Source: CAZRXG01 sp964603985 (lineage in GTDB: Bacteria; Chloroflexota; Anaerolineae; Aggregatilineales; UBA3940). From it: 64,000 nucleotides of DNA. This document shows, piece by piece, positions 49,683-59,851 of this stretch (positions are counted from its first letter, which is position 1; each line of letters begins with the position of its first letter). The stretch lies in contig CAZRXG010000001.1 in NCBI GenBank assembly GCA_964603985.1, positions 62,001 to 126,000 of the forward strand, read 5' to 3'. A program made the translations under genes and the position numbers. A model generated the notes under the pieces. That model searched no databases and was not told the DNA's origin. It was given only the letters and a program-made list of their open reading frames with translations.

Positions 49683-51671
49683 TCAGTCATCTTGCAGGGA
49701 GAAGAGGTCGGCCTTTTTGCCCTCATACAGGAGCGCCAATCCCAACTGCGCCGGATCGACCGACTTGGTGAGCTTGTGAGGGAGGATCACCACGACCGGG
49801 CGCTCGAAGCCGGTGTTCTTGATAAACGCGACGGCTTCGCCTCGCTGCTCCGGCGTGCTTTCGGGGGCGTAGAGTGCTTCGACTGCGGCGTGCCGTTCCT
49901 CGTAGCCGGGCAGACCCTCGCCGTAGTGATCGCCCCATGCTACGTAGGGCAGCCGCTCGGCCAGCACGTACAGCAGGCTGTCGTCTTTCGAGACGAACGG
50001 CGTGACGATGGCGGTGTTAGCCGGGGTGTTTTCCCGAATCCACTGGAAAACGTCGCGATATTCAGTGTCGACCCCTGCCTGGTCAAGTCCCTTTTGGCCT
50101 TTGGTGATGACGTGTTGCCCCTCGTACCGCAGCGCCTTGACCTGGACCCAGGGCATGGAAAGGCGCTGCCCGCCCACGTAGAGCAGGTTGACGGCCAGCA
50201 TGATCAGCGCGATGATCGCGCCCACCCTGCCCAGGACGTAGCCCGCTCCGGTCGGTCGGGGCGATTCAAACAGCAGATACTCGATGGCATACAGCGCGAC
50301 CACGCACATTGCGATGGTGCTCATGTAGATGAACTTGTACTCGTTGTGTTCCGGCAGTCTCACCAGGCAGGCCAGCCCGTACCCGATCAGGCAGATATAC
50401 GCCGCAAAGATAATGCGCCGGTCATGCCTCCTGATGGCGCGCACCACCCCCAACACGAAGAACGGCAGCAGGCCGTAGGAGGCCATCAGGATCGATTCCA
50501 GGTCATACAGGCTGCACCCCTCGAAGTGCGTCCCCGGCATGGCGCTGGCCGCGCTCAGCACGTAGTGCAGGATGGGGATAGAGAGGGCCACCGCGGCGAG
50601 TACGGCTACTAGCAGACGGCCTTTCTTTGCTTCCTCGCGGATCGCCGCCTTGAGATCCGCCAGCCAGCGCGATGCGAGGGCTCTATTAAGACCGCTCGCT
50701 TCCAAGGCTTCGCTGGTGACGAACGCAGCCAGCAGTGACACCGGCAGGGCCGACCCGATGAACAGGCCCGACGTGGTGTGGAAGGCCAGCGCTCCCAGCG
50801 TGGCGATGATCAGCAGCATCACGTCCACCAGCCGCAGCCTGCCGGTCAGCATCCGCACCGTGACGTACAGCGCGAAGGCGTAGAACATCACGCCCATCGG
50901 GAAACCGGTGAACGTGATAAAGGAGGCCAGCAGGCTGCCCATCCGCAGGTCGCCCAGGAGAACCATCCGGTTGAGGGGTGAAAGCAGGCTCTCCCCGTGG
51001 GCGCTGCCCCACGCAATCGCCTGGACGGCCCCCAACAGGCTCGCCCCGAACAGGCTGAACAGGACGAATATCCCCATCGCGGCGGGGCGCTCTTCGAGCA
51101 GGCCGGACGCGCGAATAGCCCGCGCCATCCAGCCAAAGGTGCTGACCAGCGCGACGAAGTTGACGGCGACGGAGGCGAGTGGGACCGGGAGGTGCGTCAG
51201 CCCGGTGATGGTGGCCAGCAGCGCGTGGTAAAGCCAGTAAATGTTCGCCGGGTGGCCGGGCAAAACGGCGTTCTCAGGCGGCGCGTAACCGGCCAGGATC
51301 TGGTACACGTACCCGGAGTGGAAGAAGCCGTGATGTGAGATCTGCGTGCGGACGGTGATCACAAACGCCAGCATGCCCGGCAGCAGCAGCACGTATGGCA
51401 GGTATTGCAGCGCCGTGCCGAGCGCCCTGCCTCCACCGGTGTTCCGGCCCGCGGATGCGTCTGCCCCGGAAGGTGTGGGGGGGTGGAAATCCCTGGTGAC
51501 AAAGGCGAAGATGGCGATGCACGCCGCAGCGCTGGCGATCAGCACCACGCCCCACACCGCGATGGGCATCGGCTGGAGGAACTGGGAGAGCACGTAGCCC
51601 ACGGTGGCATAGATCGTCAGCGATACGGCCAGCGCGGGGTTTAGAACACCGTGAAAGAGCTTACGCAGCAT
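49683..51671 (-). CDS. Large polytopic membrane protein, possibly GT-C-like glycosyltransferase
   Basis: 662 residues with about 12-14 predicted spans and a C-terminal soluble part of about 120 residues (VFQWIRENTPANTAIVTPFV ... LLYEGKKADLFSLQDD). The loop between spans near residue 110-160 holds PPENAVLPGHPANIYWLYHA. The alternation of many spans with short loops, and a C-terminal domain starting with a DVFQWIRENTP-type sequence, is characteristic of GT-C-fold or similar surface-polysaccharide proteins. That assignment is inference; no catalytic motif was identified with certainty. It is 21 bp upstream of tsaB. Confidence 0.75.
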   Translation of the reverse strand: MLRKLFHGVLNPALAVSLTIYATVGYVLSQFLQPMPIAVWGVVLIASAAACIAIFAFVTRDFHPPTPSGADASAGRNTGGGRALGTALQYLPYVLLLPGMLAFVITVRTQISHHGFFHSGYVYQILAGYAPPENAVLPGHPANIYWLYHALLATITGLTHLPVPLASVAVNFVALVSTFGWMARAIRASGLLEERPAAMGIFVLFSLFGASLLGAVQAIAWGSAHGESLLSPLNRMVLLGDLRMGSLLASFITFTGFPMGVMFYAFALYVTVRMLTGRLRLVDVMLLIIATLGALAFHTTSGLFIGSALPVSLLAAFVTSEALEASGLNRALASRWLADLKAAIREEAKKGRLLVAVLAAVALSIPILHYVLSAASAMPGTHFEGCSLYDLESILMASYGLLPFFVLGVVRAIRRHDRRIIFAAYICLIGYGLACLVRLPEHNEYKFIYMSTIAMCVVALYAIEYLLFESPRPTGAGYVLGRVGAIIALIMLAVNLLYVGGQRLSMPWVQVKALRYEGQHVITKGQKGLDQAGVDTEYRDVFQWIRENTPANTAIVTPFVSKDDSLLYVLAERLPYVAWGDHYGEGLPGYEERHAAVEALYAPESTPEQRGEAVAFIKNTGFERPVVVILPHKLTKSVDPAQLGLALLYEGKKADLFSLQDD

Positions 51672-51780
51672 AAATCGTTCTCTGCCCTATCAGGCCAACC
51701 AGGCGGGCCTGTAGGGAGTCAACCCTACAGGCCGTTATGGTCAGGGGAAGATTATCCACCGGGGAGCGCTGCACGGTGGC

Positions 51781-53118
51781 CTATGCTGTCGCGGGCACCG
51801 GCAGGCGGCCAAGTTGGGTCAGTTCGTGGCACAGTTTGTCGTTGGACTTGGCCACCGTATCGACCATCTCCGAGTCGCAGCCCACCCGATGGCGCAGGGC
51901 GGGGTCACTCCACAAGATGATGCCCATTTGCCGGTGCTGCTCGGTATCACGCATGAAGGTCAGCCGCTCGACCGCCTCAATCGTCCCCAGCTTGACCTCG
52001 CCGAGGCGCTCCTCGGCCATCCCCACGATCTCCCGCAGCAGGATCAACTTTTCGTTGGGCCAGACAATCCGCCAGGGCAGCAGTGCGTAGCGGCGCAGCC
52101 GCCTCCGCGTCGCCAGCAGGTTCCTGGTGTACTGCCGCTCCTGCTCGACGAAGACGCCCGTCAGGTCACGGAAGTTATCCGGCTCGGCCAGGTGGGGCTT
52201 GCCCAGGTCTTCGAGCGAGGTGTTGAGCTTCTTCTGCGCCTTGCGGACGTGGCGCTGCTTGATCTCCTCGCCGAGCAGCGCGCCCCCGACCGCTCCTGCC
52301 ACTGCCCCGGCCACGCCGCCGATGATCGTCCCCACGCCGGGCACAATCGCGGTGCCGAGCGCGCCGCCCAGTTGCCCGCCGATCAGTCCACCGCCCGCGC
52401 GGGTGGTGACTTCGACGGCGGCGAACTCGACGTTGCGGCCTAACCCTGTGCCTCTCTGCGAGCGCCGCCACGCGCGGTAGGTGGCGAATCCCAGCGTGAT
52501 GACGGGAACGTGGAGCAGCAACCCGGCGGCCTTGCTGGCGGCGGTGGCCTTCGCGTCGATGGCAGCCCCGGCGGTCGCGGCTTGGTCGCTCAGCGAATCG
52601 ACCAGCGAGTCGCCGTGCGCATCCAGGACGATGGCCGACGAGTCCCCCACGCCGTTCAGCATCGGAAGGCGATCCAGCAGATCGTGGAAGACCTGTGTGG
52701 CCTCAAGGTTCTTGAAGTACTCGACGACATTGCCCAGCAGCGGGATCGAGTGGTCGCCCAGGCTGGATTTGAGCACGTCGAGGTTCTGTATGGCGTCGGC
52801 GATGTGGTCCGCCGCCGGGCCCTGGAAGTGATCCCAGATGTGGGGGTCGGCCATGCTGTAGTGCCAGGCGATGTCGATGAAGGTCACCGTGCCGATGGTG
52901 GCTACCTCGGCGGTGTCGAGGTTGAACACCTTGGCCAGTGCTTCCTTGACCTTATCTGTGACCGGGACCTCGCCGCGCAGCCGCGTCCGCAACCTGTTGA
53001 TGTGCCGTTGGCGCGCCCGCCAGAGAAGCACGGCCCCGGCGATCACGGCCACGATCAGCGCGGCGGTCAGCACATCGGCCATGTTTTGTGCTAAAGCGTC
53101 AATAAATCGGCTACTCAT
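51781..53118 (-). CDS. Membrane-anchored protein with glycine-zipper segment
   Basis: 445 residues, not recognised. One N-terminal span (VLTAALIVAVIAGAVLLWRA) is followed by a long soluble region and then a Gly/Ala-rich segment near residues 245-290 (GAGLIGGQLGGALGT-like; here GGGLIGGQLGGALGTAIVPG and VAGAVAGAVGGALLGEEI) of the kind that inserts in membranes. The last 150 residues are helical and charged. The start at 53118 is preferred because GGCGGAG lies 9 nt upstream; the longer reading from 53229 starts inside the promoter. A pore- or channel-like role is a guess from the glycine zipper. Confidence 0.75.
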   Translation of the reverse strand: MSSRFIDALAQNMADVLTAALIVAVIAGAVLLWRARQRHINRLRTRLRGEVPVTDKVKEALAKVFNLDTAEVATIGTVTFIDIAWHYSMADPHIWDHFQGPAADHIADAIQNLDVLKSSLGDHSIPLLGNVVEYFKNLEATQVFHDLLDRLPMLNGVGDSSAIVLDAHGDSLVDSLSDQAATAGAAIDAKATAASKAAGLLLHVPVITLGFATYRAWRRSQRGTGLGRNVEFAAVEVTTRAGGGLIGGQLGGALGTAIVPGVGTIIGGVAGAVAGAVGGALLGEEIKQRHVRKAQKKLNTSLEDLGKPHLAEPDNFRDLTGVFVEQERQYTRNLLATRRRLRRYALLPWRIVWPNEKLILLREIVGMAEERLGEVKLGTIEAVERLTFMRDTEQHRQMGIILWSDPALRHRVGCDSEMVDTVAKSNDKLCHELTQLGRLPVPATA

Positions 53119-53200
53119 ATTTTTCAACTCCGCCACAGGAATAGCAACGCAACTACCATTTTCCGGGTTACAATTAGGACAGTATCGCTCACTCAGGTAA

Positions 53201-53229
53201 ACCATACTACCTGCGTGGCAGGGCGTCAA
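53201..53229 (-). promoter_or_regulatory. Sigma70-like promoter of the glycine-zipper protein gene
   Basis: On the minus strand TTGACG (53224-53229) and TATGGT (53201-53206) are 17 bp apart. It lies in the divergent gap shared with pyk. Confidence 0.6.
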
Positions 53230-53256
53230 GCAGCAAAAAGCACAAAGGGTTGGAAC

Positions 53257-54735
53257 ATGAAGCGTACAAAGATCGTCTGCACCATCGGCCCGGCTTCACG
53301 TGAGCCGACAATGCTCGAAAAGTTGATCAAAGCCGGGATGGATGTCGCACGCCTGAACATGTCACACGCCGAACAGCCAGAGCACGCCGAAAACATCCGC
53401 CGGATTCGGGCTGCCGCCGAAGCGGTCGGGAAGCCGGTCGCGGTTCTGGTCGACTTGCAGGGGCCTAAGCTGCGCATCGGCCAAATGCCGGACGACGGTA
53501 TTCTCATCCGCCGCGAGGAGACGGTAAAGCTCACCACCCGGCCGGTCGTCGGGGAGCGAGTTGAGGGGCGGGATGTGGACGTGGTGATCCCCGTCCAGTA
53601 TAAGGACCTGCCCAGGGACGTGGAACCGGGCGAGTGTATCCTGCTTAACGACGGGCTGATGGAACTCAGGGCCGTCGAGGCGACCGGCGACGAGGTGATC
53701 TGCGAGGTCGTCACGGGGGGCATGCTGACCAGCAATAAGGGCCTTAACCTGCCCGGTACGCTGATTTCCGCCCCTGCGATCACCGAGAAAGACTGGCATG
53801 ACCTGGATTTCGCTCTGGAGCAGGGTGCCGACTGGGTGGCTCTGTCGTTTGTCCGGGATGACGAGGAGGTGCTCCGCCTGAAGGGCCGGATCGCCGAGCG
53901 CACGCCCGAAGGCAGCTATCCCATACAGGTGATCGCCAAGATCGAGAAGCCCCAGGCGCTCGACTACATCGACCAGATCATCGCGGCGGCGGACGGCATC
54001 ATGGTGGCGCGCGGCGACCTCGGCGTCGAGATCCCGACCGAGACCGTGCCGATGGTGCAGAAGCGCCTGATCCACCTGTGCAACGCGGCCGGTAAGCCTG
54101 TCATCACCGCCACGCAGATGCTCGACTCGATGATCCGCAACCCGCGCCCGACCCGCGCCGAGGCCAGCGATGTGGCGAATGCCATCCTCGACGGGACGGA
54201 CGCCGTCATGCTCTCCGGCGAGACGGCCAACGGCCAGTACCCGCTGGAGGCGGTCGAGACGATGGTGCGCATCGCGACCGAGGTCGAGAACGCGGCGCGC
54301 TTTGCCCCCTGGCATCCCCCGGCGCACGTCGATGCCATGTCCGGCGGCGACGTGACCGATGCCGTTGCCCACGCCACCTGTGAGACAGCCTGTGATCTGC
54401 GTGCCAGGGCGATCATCACCGCGACGACCAGCGGCAGAACAGCGCGCGCCGTCTGCAAGTACCGCCCGCACGCCGTGATCATCGCCGTGACGCCCACCCC
54501 CATCGTCCAGCGCCAGTTGATGCTCTGCTGGGGAGTGACCCCCCTGGACAGTGAGCGGGTCGGCAACACCGATCAGCTCATCGACAACGCGGTGCGGAGG
54601 GCGGTTGACGCCGGTATGGTGGCGGAAGGGGAGCGCGTCGTGCTGACCGCAGGAGTAGCGGCCTACATGCCCGGCACGACCAACCTGATGCGGGTCGAAA
54701 CGGTGCGGGTGGAAGACGAAACAGGCTCGTCATAG
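53257..54735 (+). CDS. pyk: Pyruvate kinase
   Basis: 492 residues. MKRTKIVCTIGPASREPTML opens the TIM barrel; LNMSHAEQPEHAENI, VLVDLQGPKLRIGQM, QVIAKIEKPQALDYIDQIIA (catalytic Lys) and MVARGDLGVEIPTETVPMVQ follow, with VMLSGETANGQYPLEAVETM near 330. The C-terminal domain resembles the usual allosteric domain (RAIITATTSGRTARAVCKYR). It converts PEP and ADP to pyruvate and ATP. AAAGGG lies 7 nt before the ATG at 53257; the longer reading from 53215 has no such site. It is the only clear plus-strand gene after 20 kb. Confidence 0.96.
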   Translation: MKRTKIVCTIGPASREPTMLEKLIKAGMDVARLNMSHAEQPEHAENIRRIRAAAEAVGKPVAVLVDLQGPKLRIGQMPDDGILIRREETVKLTTRPVVGERVEGRDVDVVIPVQYKDLPRDVEPGECILLNDGLMELRAVEATGDEVICEVVTGGMLTSNKGLNLPGTLISAPAITEKDWHDLDFALEQGADWVALSFVRDDEEVLRLKGRIAERTPEGSYPIQVIAKIEKPQALDYIDQIIAAADGIMVARGDLGVEIPTETVPMVQKRLIHLCNAAGKPVITATQMLDSMIRNPRPTRAEASDVANAILDGTDAVMLSGETANGQYPLEAVETMVRIATEVENAARFAPWHPPAHVDAMSGGDVTDAVAHATCETACDLRARAIITATTSGRTARAVCKYRPHAVIIAVTPTPIVQRQLMLCWGVTPLDSERVGNTDQLIDNAVRRAVDAGMVAEGERVVLTAGVAAYMPGTTNLMRVETVRVEDETGSS

Positions 54736-54784
54736 GAGATGGGGGCCTTCTGGGACGCGTTGGGGGAACCGTCGCACGCTGCCC

Positions 54785-57760
54785 CTACGGTTCCGGCTCA
54801 GGAACGATCAGCCCGCCCAGCAGCACTCTGTCGTCCAGCGGAATGCCCTCCGGGCCGAGGACCGGCAGGCGGGTGTTGGTGCTCAGCAGGTACACCCCGA
54901 TCTCAAGCTGATAACTGCCGGGAGGCGCGTCCGCGTCCAGTGGCACCAGGTAGCGGTCATCGATGCGCTGGCCGGGCTGCCACGTGCTGGTGGGAAGTGT
55001 CCCCTGTACCGGCCACGAGTCGACCTGGCCGTGCAGCAGACCATCCGGGCCGAGCAGGTGAACGAAAACCGTGTAGTCCTCGTCCAGCGTGCGCAGCGCC
55101 TGCCAGTGGAGCGTCACGTCCACCAGTTGGCCCGGTTCGAGGCGGCCCGCCTCGAAGTCCACGCCGGTCAGCAGGATCTTGTTGTCGAAGTTAGCCACCG
55201 CCTGGGCGACAGCCTCGCCTTCGATGCGCACTGTGGCGACAATGCACGACTCGCCAGGGGGACGCAGCCAGCCGCAGTGCATGGGACGACCGGAGGCCAC
55301 CAGCGCTCCGCGCTCCCTGTCAAAAGCCAACGACAGGTCTCCGGCTATTGGGGCCGGAGAGCCACCCTCGGTGGAAAAGCTGCGCTCTATCCACGTCATC
55401 CCGGATTTTGTGGCATAACTGACGGTGACGGGCAGGTCGCTGCCCATTGGGGCCTGCTCTGGCACGTCGATGCCGGTCAGCGCGCCGTCACTGGCGCTGA
55501 CGGCCAGCCGCTGCCCGGCGACGGGAGGTGGCTGCAAGGCAGGTTTGACGGCCAGCGGCGAGATCTCTGCCCAGACCTCACCGCCGGCCAGCGGCGCGAT
55601 GTCTTGTGAGAAGGGTGGCGAAAGCGCCGCCTGTATGATGTAATCGCCGGGCGGGAGCGTGTACGACAGGGGGATGGCGTGGTAGTCGGGAATGATCTCA
55701 CCTGCCTTCCAGGCCACGCTTGGGTAGCGGCTGCCGACGGCGTAGGCGGGTGCGCCCTGCCAGATCACCTCCCCGGCCTCGTCAACCAGCCGCAGCCGCA
55801 CCTGGTAGTTATCGGGGATGGTGTCGGCGGCCTGCCAGTAAAGTGTGATAGCGGCCTCCTCGCCGACCCTGGCCTCCCGCCCGTCGAGCCGGTAGCCCAG
55901 CAGCGTGATGCCGCTCTCCCACGCGAGCGGCTCCCCTCGCAGCCCCGGCGTGGTGGTGAGCGGCCTCGTGCCCACCTCGACCAGCGGCCCTGCCGAGCGC
56001 AGGTGATACGCCCCCTCTAAACCGGGCAGGAAGCGTTGCAGGTAGACCGTCCGGCCCTCGGCGAGCGCGGCGTGCAGGTAGGCGCGGTATTCCTCTTCTG
56101 TCCCCAGCACCACCATCGACATATCCGGGCGCAGCCCCTCGATGCGGTGCAGGTACTCCAGCGGGGCGATCTTCTCGCTGTCGGCCAGGATGACCGAGCC
56201 TTCGTCGAGCGGCAGGCTGAGGACGTGCCGTCCCCATGCCTCAAGGTCGCGCTCGGTCGTCCAGTCGAAGCGCGGGCCGACCGTCCACGCTGCGCTGAGA
56301 GGGATCAGCGCGAAGGCTGTAATCACAACCGCCCGGCCCCAGTCTGGCAGCGGATCGGGCAGCCTCTGGTCGATCCACTCAATGATCGTGTGCAGGCCGT
56401 AGCCGATCCAGGTGGCCTGGATGAGGAACATCGGGATGAGGAACACCCCGATGTCGGGGACGAGATAGTTCAGCCCGTAGAAAGCCTGAGCCGCGAAAGC
56501 CACCACGGTCACCAGTGCGGCCCGCCAGCGTCGCAGCGCCAGCAGGGCCAGCCCCGCGCCTCCCAGGACGACCCCCGGCCAGCCGAACTGGTCGCGGATC
56601 AGGCGTCCGAGGATGCGCCAGCGCTCCGGGTCGTCGAGCCAGGCGCGGAGTTGCAGCGCCCCGCCGAAGCGGCTGCCGGTGATCCAGCCGAGGAACTCGT
56701 CGAAGGGCATCGCGCGGCCATCGTGCAGGGCGGGCCAACGCAGAGGAATATAGGCGTAGATCAGCAGCGCGGCCAGGAACAGCCCGATCCCCAGTGCCCA
56801 TCTCTGCCACGCGAGACGCGGCCACGCCAGCAGCACCGCCAGCGCCAGGGCGGGCAGCAGCAGCACGGTGGTCAGGTGGTTGGTCAGGCTGAGTCCGGCC
56901 AGCGCAAAGAGGGCCGGGATGAGACGCTGTACGTGGCTGTCACCGGGTGGGGCCAGCAGCCACAATGCCCCGCCCAGCATGGCGGCGGCAAAGGCGTTGT
57001 GCAGTGCGTAGACCTCGGCGATGACGGCCTGGCTCCAGAAAATCGGTGAGAAGCCGAAAGCCAGCGCGGCCAGCGCGGCGACCGCGCCCTCGACCCGCAG
57101 CACGCGCTGCAGGGTCAGGTAGATGAGTGTAATGGCAGCCGTCGCCGATACGACCGAGGTCAGGTTGACGCGTGTTGCCACCTTGCCCAGCGGCAGCAGG
57201 CTGAACACCTTGCCCAGCAGCACGTAGAGCGGGTAGCCCGTCGGGTGCGCGACGCCCAGCACTGGCGCTGTCACCTGGAACTCGAAGGTGTCTGCGCGCC
57301 CCACCGTGCGCTGGAGCGTCAGCAGGTAGGCGGCCAGAACCAGCAGCGCGACGGCGAGCGTCCCCGCCTGGGCGGGGGAGCGGTGATCGTCGCGCGGGGG
57401 CATGGAGAGTACCAGCGCCAGCGCTGCCCCGCCGATCAGCAGGATCAGGCCGCGCAGCGGATTCACGTCGAGTGGTGGGGTGAGGACGTAAAGCCAGGGG
57501 AGCAGTGTGGGCAGGCTCCATCCCCACGATGGGGATGTCAGCCGACGCCCCGGCCACCACGACAATCCCAGGCAGAGCAGCAAACCCGCCAGCCCGGTGC
57601 CCAGCGAAGGCCACAGCGCACCCAGGACGGCGAAGCGGCGTGGGTCGGTTTCATAGAGCAGGCGCGCAATGCCCAGCCCGTAAGTCAGCCCGATCCACCC
57701 CGCCCACACCCGCCGGAGCAAGTTCCTGGTCGGCGCGTCTTTCGCGACCGTCTGTCTCAT
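54785..57760 (-). CDS. DUF2723-type polytopic membrane protein with extracytoplasmic domains
   Basis: 991 residues. The N-terminal half (about 1-570) has some 12-14 spans and the DUF2723/PMT-like segment TVGRADTFEFQVTAPVLGVA and HPTGYPLYVLLGKVFSLLPL, as in a family of putative protein O-mannosyltransferase-like or lipid-linked sugar transferases. The C-terminal 400 residues are soluble, with a ligand-binding-like beta-domain containing ITLYWQAADTIPDNYQVRLR and a related repeat VTLHWQALRTLDEDYTVFVH. The ATG at 57760 overlaps the pbp2 stop by ATGA. Linkage to the mre-pbp2 cluster suggests a cell-wall or surface-glycan role; this is inference. Confidence 0.85.
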   Translation of the reverse strand: MRQTVAKDAPTRNLLRRVWAGWIGLTYGLGIARLLYETDPRRFAVLGALWPSLGTGLAGLLLCLGLSWWPGRRLTSPSWGWSLPTLLPWLYVLTPPLDVNPLRGLILLIGGAALALVLSMPPRDDHRSPAQAGTLAVALLVLAAYLLTLQRTVGRADTFEFQVTAPVLGVAHPTGYPLYVLLGKVFSLLPLGKVATRVNLTSVVSATAAITLIYLTLQRVLRVEGAVAALAALAFGFSPIFWSQAVIAEVYALHNAFAAAMLGGALWLLAPPGDSHVQRLIPALFALAGLSLTNHLTTVLLLPALALAVLLAWPRLAWQRWALGIGLFLAALLIYAYIPLRWPALHDGRAMPFDEFLGWITGSRFGGALQLRAWLDDPERWRILGRLIRDQFGWPGVVLGGAGLALLALRRWRAALVTVVAFAAQAFYGLNYLVPDIGVFLIPMFLIQATWIGYGLHTIIEWIDQRLPDPLPDWGRAVVITAFALIPLSAAWTVGPRFDWTTERDLEAWGRHVLSLPLDEGSVILADSEKIAPLEYLHRIEGLRPDMSMVVLGTEEEYRAYLHAALAEGRTVYLQRFLPGLEGAYHLRSAGPLVEVGTRPLTTTPGLRGEPLAWESGITLLGYRLDGREARVGEEAAITLYWQAADTIPDNYQVRLRLVDEAGEVIWQGAPAYAVGSRYPSVAWKAGEIIPDYHAIPLSYTLPPGDYIIQAALSPPFSQDIAPLAGGEVWAEISPLAVKPALQPPPVAGQRLAVSASDGALTGIDVPEQAPMGSDLPVTVSYATKSGMTWIERSFSTEGGSPAPIAGDLSLAFDRERGALVASGRPMHCGWLRPPGESCIVATVRIEGEAVAQAVANFDNKILLTGVDFEAGRLEPGQLVDVTLHWQALRTLDEDYTVFVHLLGPDGLLHGQVDSWPVQGTLPTSTWQPGQRIDDRYLVPLDADAPPGSYQLEIGVYLLSTNTRLPVLGPEGIPLDDRVLLGGLIVPEPEP

Positions 57761-59799
57761 GGCGCGGGTGTCCCGGCCCCTTCCTGTTCCAACTGTTTCT
57801 GCAGGGCGCGCTCGGTCTTGAGCTTGAAGTAGGCATCCATCACCTGCGAAGCCAGCGGTGCTGCGACCACCGAACCTTCGTCGCCGTTGTAAATGAAAGC
57901 AATGACGGCTATCTCCGGGCTGCCGTAGGGCGCGTAGCCCATAAACCAGGCGTGAGCAGGCCAGGCACCGGGGATGCACTGCTCCAGCGCGGCGGCAATA
58001 TTGTCGCAGAACTCGGCAGTTCCGGTCTTGCCCGCAATCGGCACGTAGGGCAGGATCTCCTCCTGCACGTACACCGCCGTGCCGCCTTCGATGGTCACCG
58101 CCCCCCGCATGCCATCCTGAATGACGCGCAGGTTCTCCAGCGAGATTGGGATCTCCCTGAGCACTTCTGGCTCGAATCCCTTAACCACGTTGCCGTTTGC
58201 GTCGATCACCTCGCGCACCAGTGTTGGCCGCATCTGCACGCCGTCGTTGGCGATGGCGTTCATCGCGTTGATCATTTGCAGGGGGGTGGCGAGGACGTAG
58301 CCCTGCCCAAAGGCCGAGTTGTAGGTGTCGCCGGTTGACCAGTTCTCCCCCCACGTACGGCGCTTCCAGGCCGGATCGGGAATCACGCCGTCGATCTCAC
58401 CGGCCAGTTCGACGCCGGTGTAGTCGCCCAGGCCGTAAAATCCCATCCACCTGTCTAGCCCTTCGATGCCCAACCCCACCCCCGGCACCTCGTCCTTGTA
58501 GCCGCCGCCGACCTTGTAGAAGTAGACGTCGCACGACCAGGCGATGGCCTGCACCGCGTTCACCTCGCCGTGGCCCTCGTCCAGCCAGCAGACGAAGGTC
58601 TGCACCTTGCTCGGCTCGTTGGGGTAGTAGCGGTTTTCAAGCTGGATTTCGCCAGGGTCTTCGATGATATACTCCGGTGTGACGATGCCCTCTTCCAGCA
58701 CACCGGACAGCGTGATCACCTTGAAGATCGAGCCGGGCGGGTAAAGAGAGCTGATCGCCTGGTTAAAAAGCGGCTGCTTGGGGTCCTGGGAAACCTGCAA
58801 GTAGTAGGGGTAGTCGATGGCGCGCGCAAAGCGGCCGTTGTCGTAGGTGGGCCAGCTCACCATCGCCAGGATTTCGCCCGTGCGCGGGTTCATGGCGATC
58901 ACCACGCCCCGGTCGTAGCCAATCGGGTTGTCGGGGTAGGCTTCCCGCAGGTTCTCGAGGGTCTCGACCAGGTACTGCTGTGCGGCGCGTTGCAGGTCCA
59001 GGTCGAGGGTCAGCCTGACGCTGTAGCCCGGCTGGGACGGGCGCGTCTCCCCGATGGTGCGCACGATCTGGCCTGCCACGTCGCGCTCGACGATCTGCAA
59101 ACCGGGGTTGCCTGCCAGCCATTTTTCCAGTGAGAACTCGACCCCATCGTAGCCGATACGGTCACGGTCCAGCACGTAACCGGCCGCTTCGTACTCTTCG
59201 GCAAGCCTTTCCGGGATCGGCCCCATGTAACCGATGACGTGTGCGGTCAGCGCACCACTTGGATATTCGCGCACCGACACCCACTCGACATCTACGCCGG
59301 GCATTGAGGCTTTCTCTGCCACGATGATGCGCGCGACGTCGTGCTCGATGTCGGTTTCTACCACGACCGGCTGGTAGGGTGCAATGCCTTCACCCTCCTC
59401 GACCATGGTCAGCAGGCTGCGCTCCGGGATGCCGCGCTCGTCTACGGTGTCCAGTTCGCCGCTGAGTGGGATGTTGAGCATGCTCGCCAGCCGCGCCAGA
59501 ACCTCCATCTCTTCAGCCTCGTCGGAAGGCAGCAGTGCGGGGGTCACAGTGACGTTGGCGCTGGCCACGTTGACGGCCAGCGGCAGGCCGTTCCGGTCCA
59601 GGATGATACCACGTGTAGCCGGGATGCTGACCTCGTCGAAGCGGTTGTCATCTGCCCGGAAGACGTAGGTCTCGCGCTGGGTAAACTGGATCTGGTAGAT
59701 GCGGGCTGCCAGGAAGATGAACGATATCAGCACCACCGCCCGGAAGATACCCAGGCGGGCGGGTTTATGATAGGTGTTAGTTGAAGATTGGCCTGCCAT
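57757..59799 (-). CDS. mrdA: Penicillin-binding protein 2 (peptidoglycan D,D-transpeptidase)
   Basis: 680 residues. The single N-terminal span (GIFRAVVLISFIFLAARIYQ) and PBP dimerisation domain are followed by the transpeptidase domain: SIFK (the S-x-x-K active site in YPPGSIFKVITL), SCD (S-x-D/N region in AIAWSCDVYFYKVGGGYKDE) and GKTGTAEF (the KTG box). It cross-links peptidoglycan for lateral wall growth, together with MreBCD. It follows mreD, 52 bp away, and is followed by the DUF2723 gene (ATGA overlap). Confidence 0.95.
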   Translation of the reverse strand: MAGQSSTNTYHKPARLGIFRAVVLISFIFLAARIYQIQFTQRETYVFRADDNRFDEVSIPATRGIILDRNGLPLAVNVASANVTVTPALLPSDEAEEMEVLARLASMLNIPLSGELDTVDERGIPERSLLTMVEEGEGIAPYQPVVVETDIEHDVARIIVAEKASMPGVDVEWVSVREYPSGALTAHVIGYMGPIPERLAEEYEAAGYVLDRDRIGYDGVEFSLEKWLAGNPGLQIVERDVAGQIVRTIGETRPSQPGYSVRLTLDLDLQRAAQQYLVETLENLREAYPDNPIGYDRGVVIAMNPRTGEILAMVSWPTYDNGRFARAIDYPYYLQVSQDPKQPLFNQAISSLYPPGSIFKVITLSGVLEEGIVTPEYIIEDPGEIQLENRYYPNEPSKVQTFVCWLDEGHGEVNAVQAIAWSCDVYFYKVGGGYKDEVPGVGLGIEGLDRWMGFYGLGDYTGVELAGEIDGVIPDPAWKRRTWGENWSTGDTYNSAFGQGYVLATPLQMINAMNAIANDGVQMRPTLVREVIDANGNVVKGFEPEVLREIPISLENLRVIQDGMRGAVTIEGGTAVYVQEEILPYVPIAGKTGTAEFCDNIAAALEQCIPGAWPAHAWFMGYAPYGSPEIAVIAFIYNGDEGSVVAAPLASQVMDAYFKLKTERALQKQLEQEGAGTPAP

Positions 59800-59851
59800 A
59801 CCACAACCACACGATTACCGATATCATCTACACCGCTTTGTTGGCGCTCCC

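Noticed and set aside
56036..57049. A 337-codon plus-strand frame opposite the DUF2723 gene
   Set aside because: Gln/Arg/His-rich antisense shadow without motifs.
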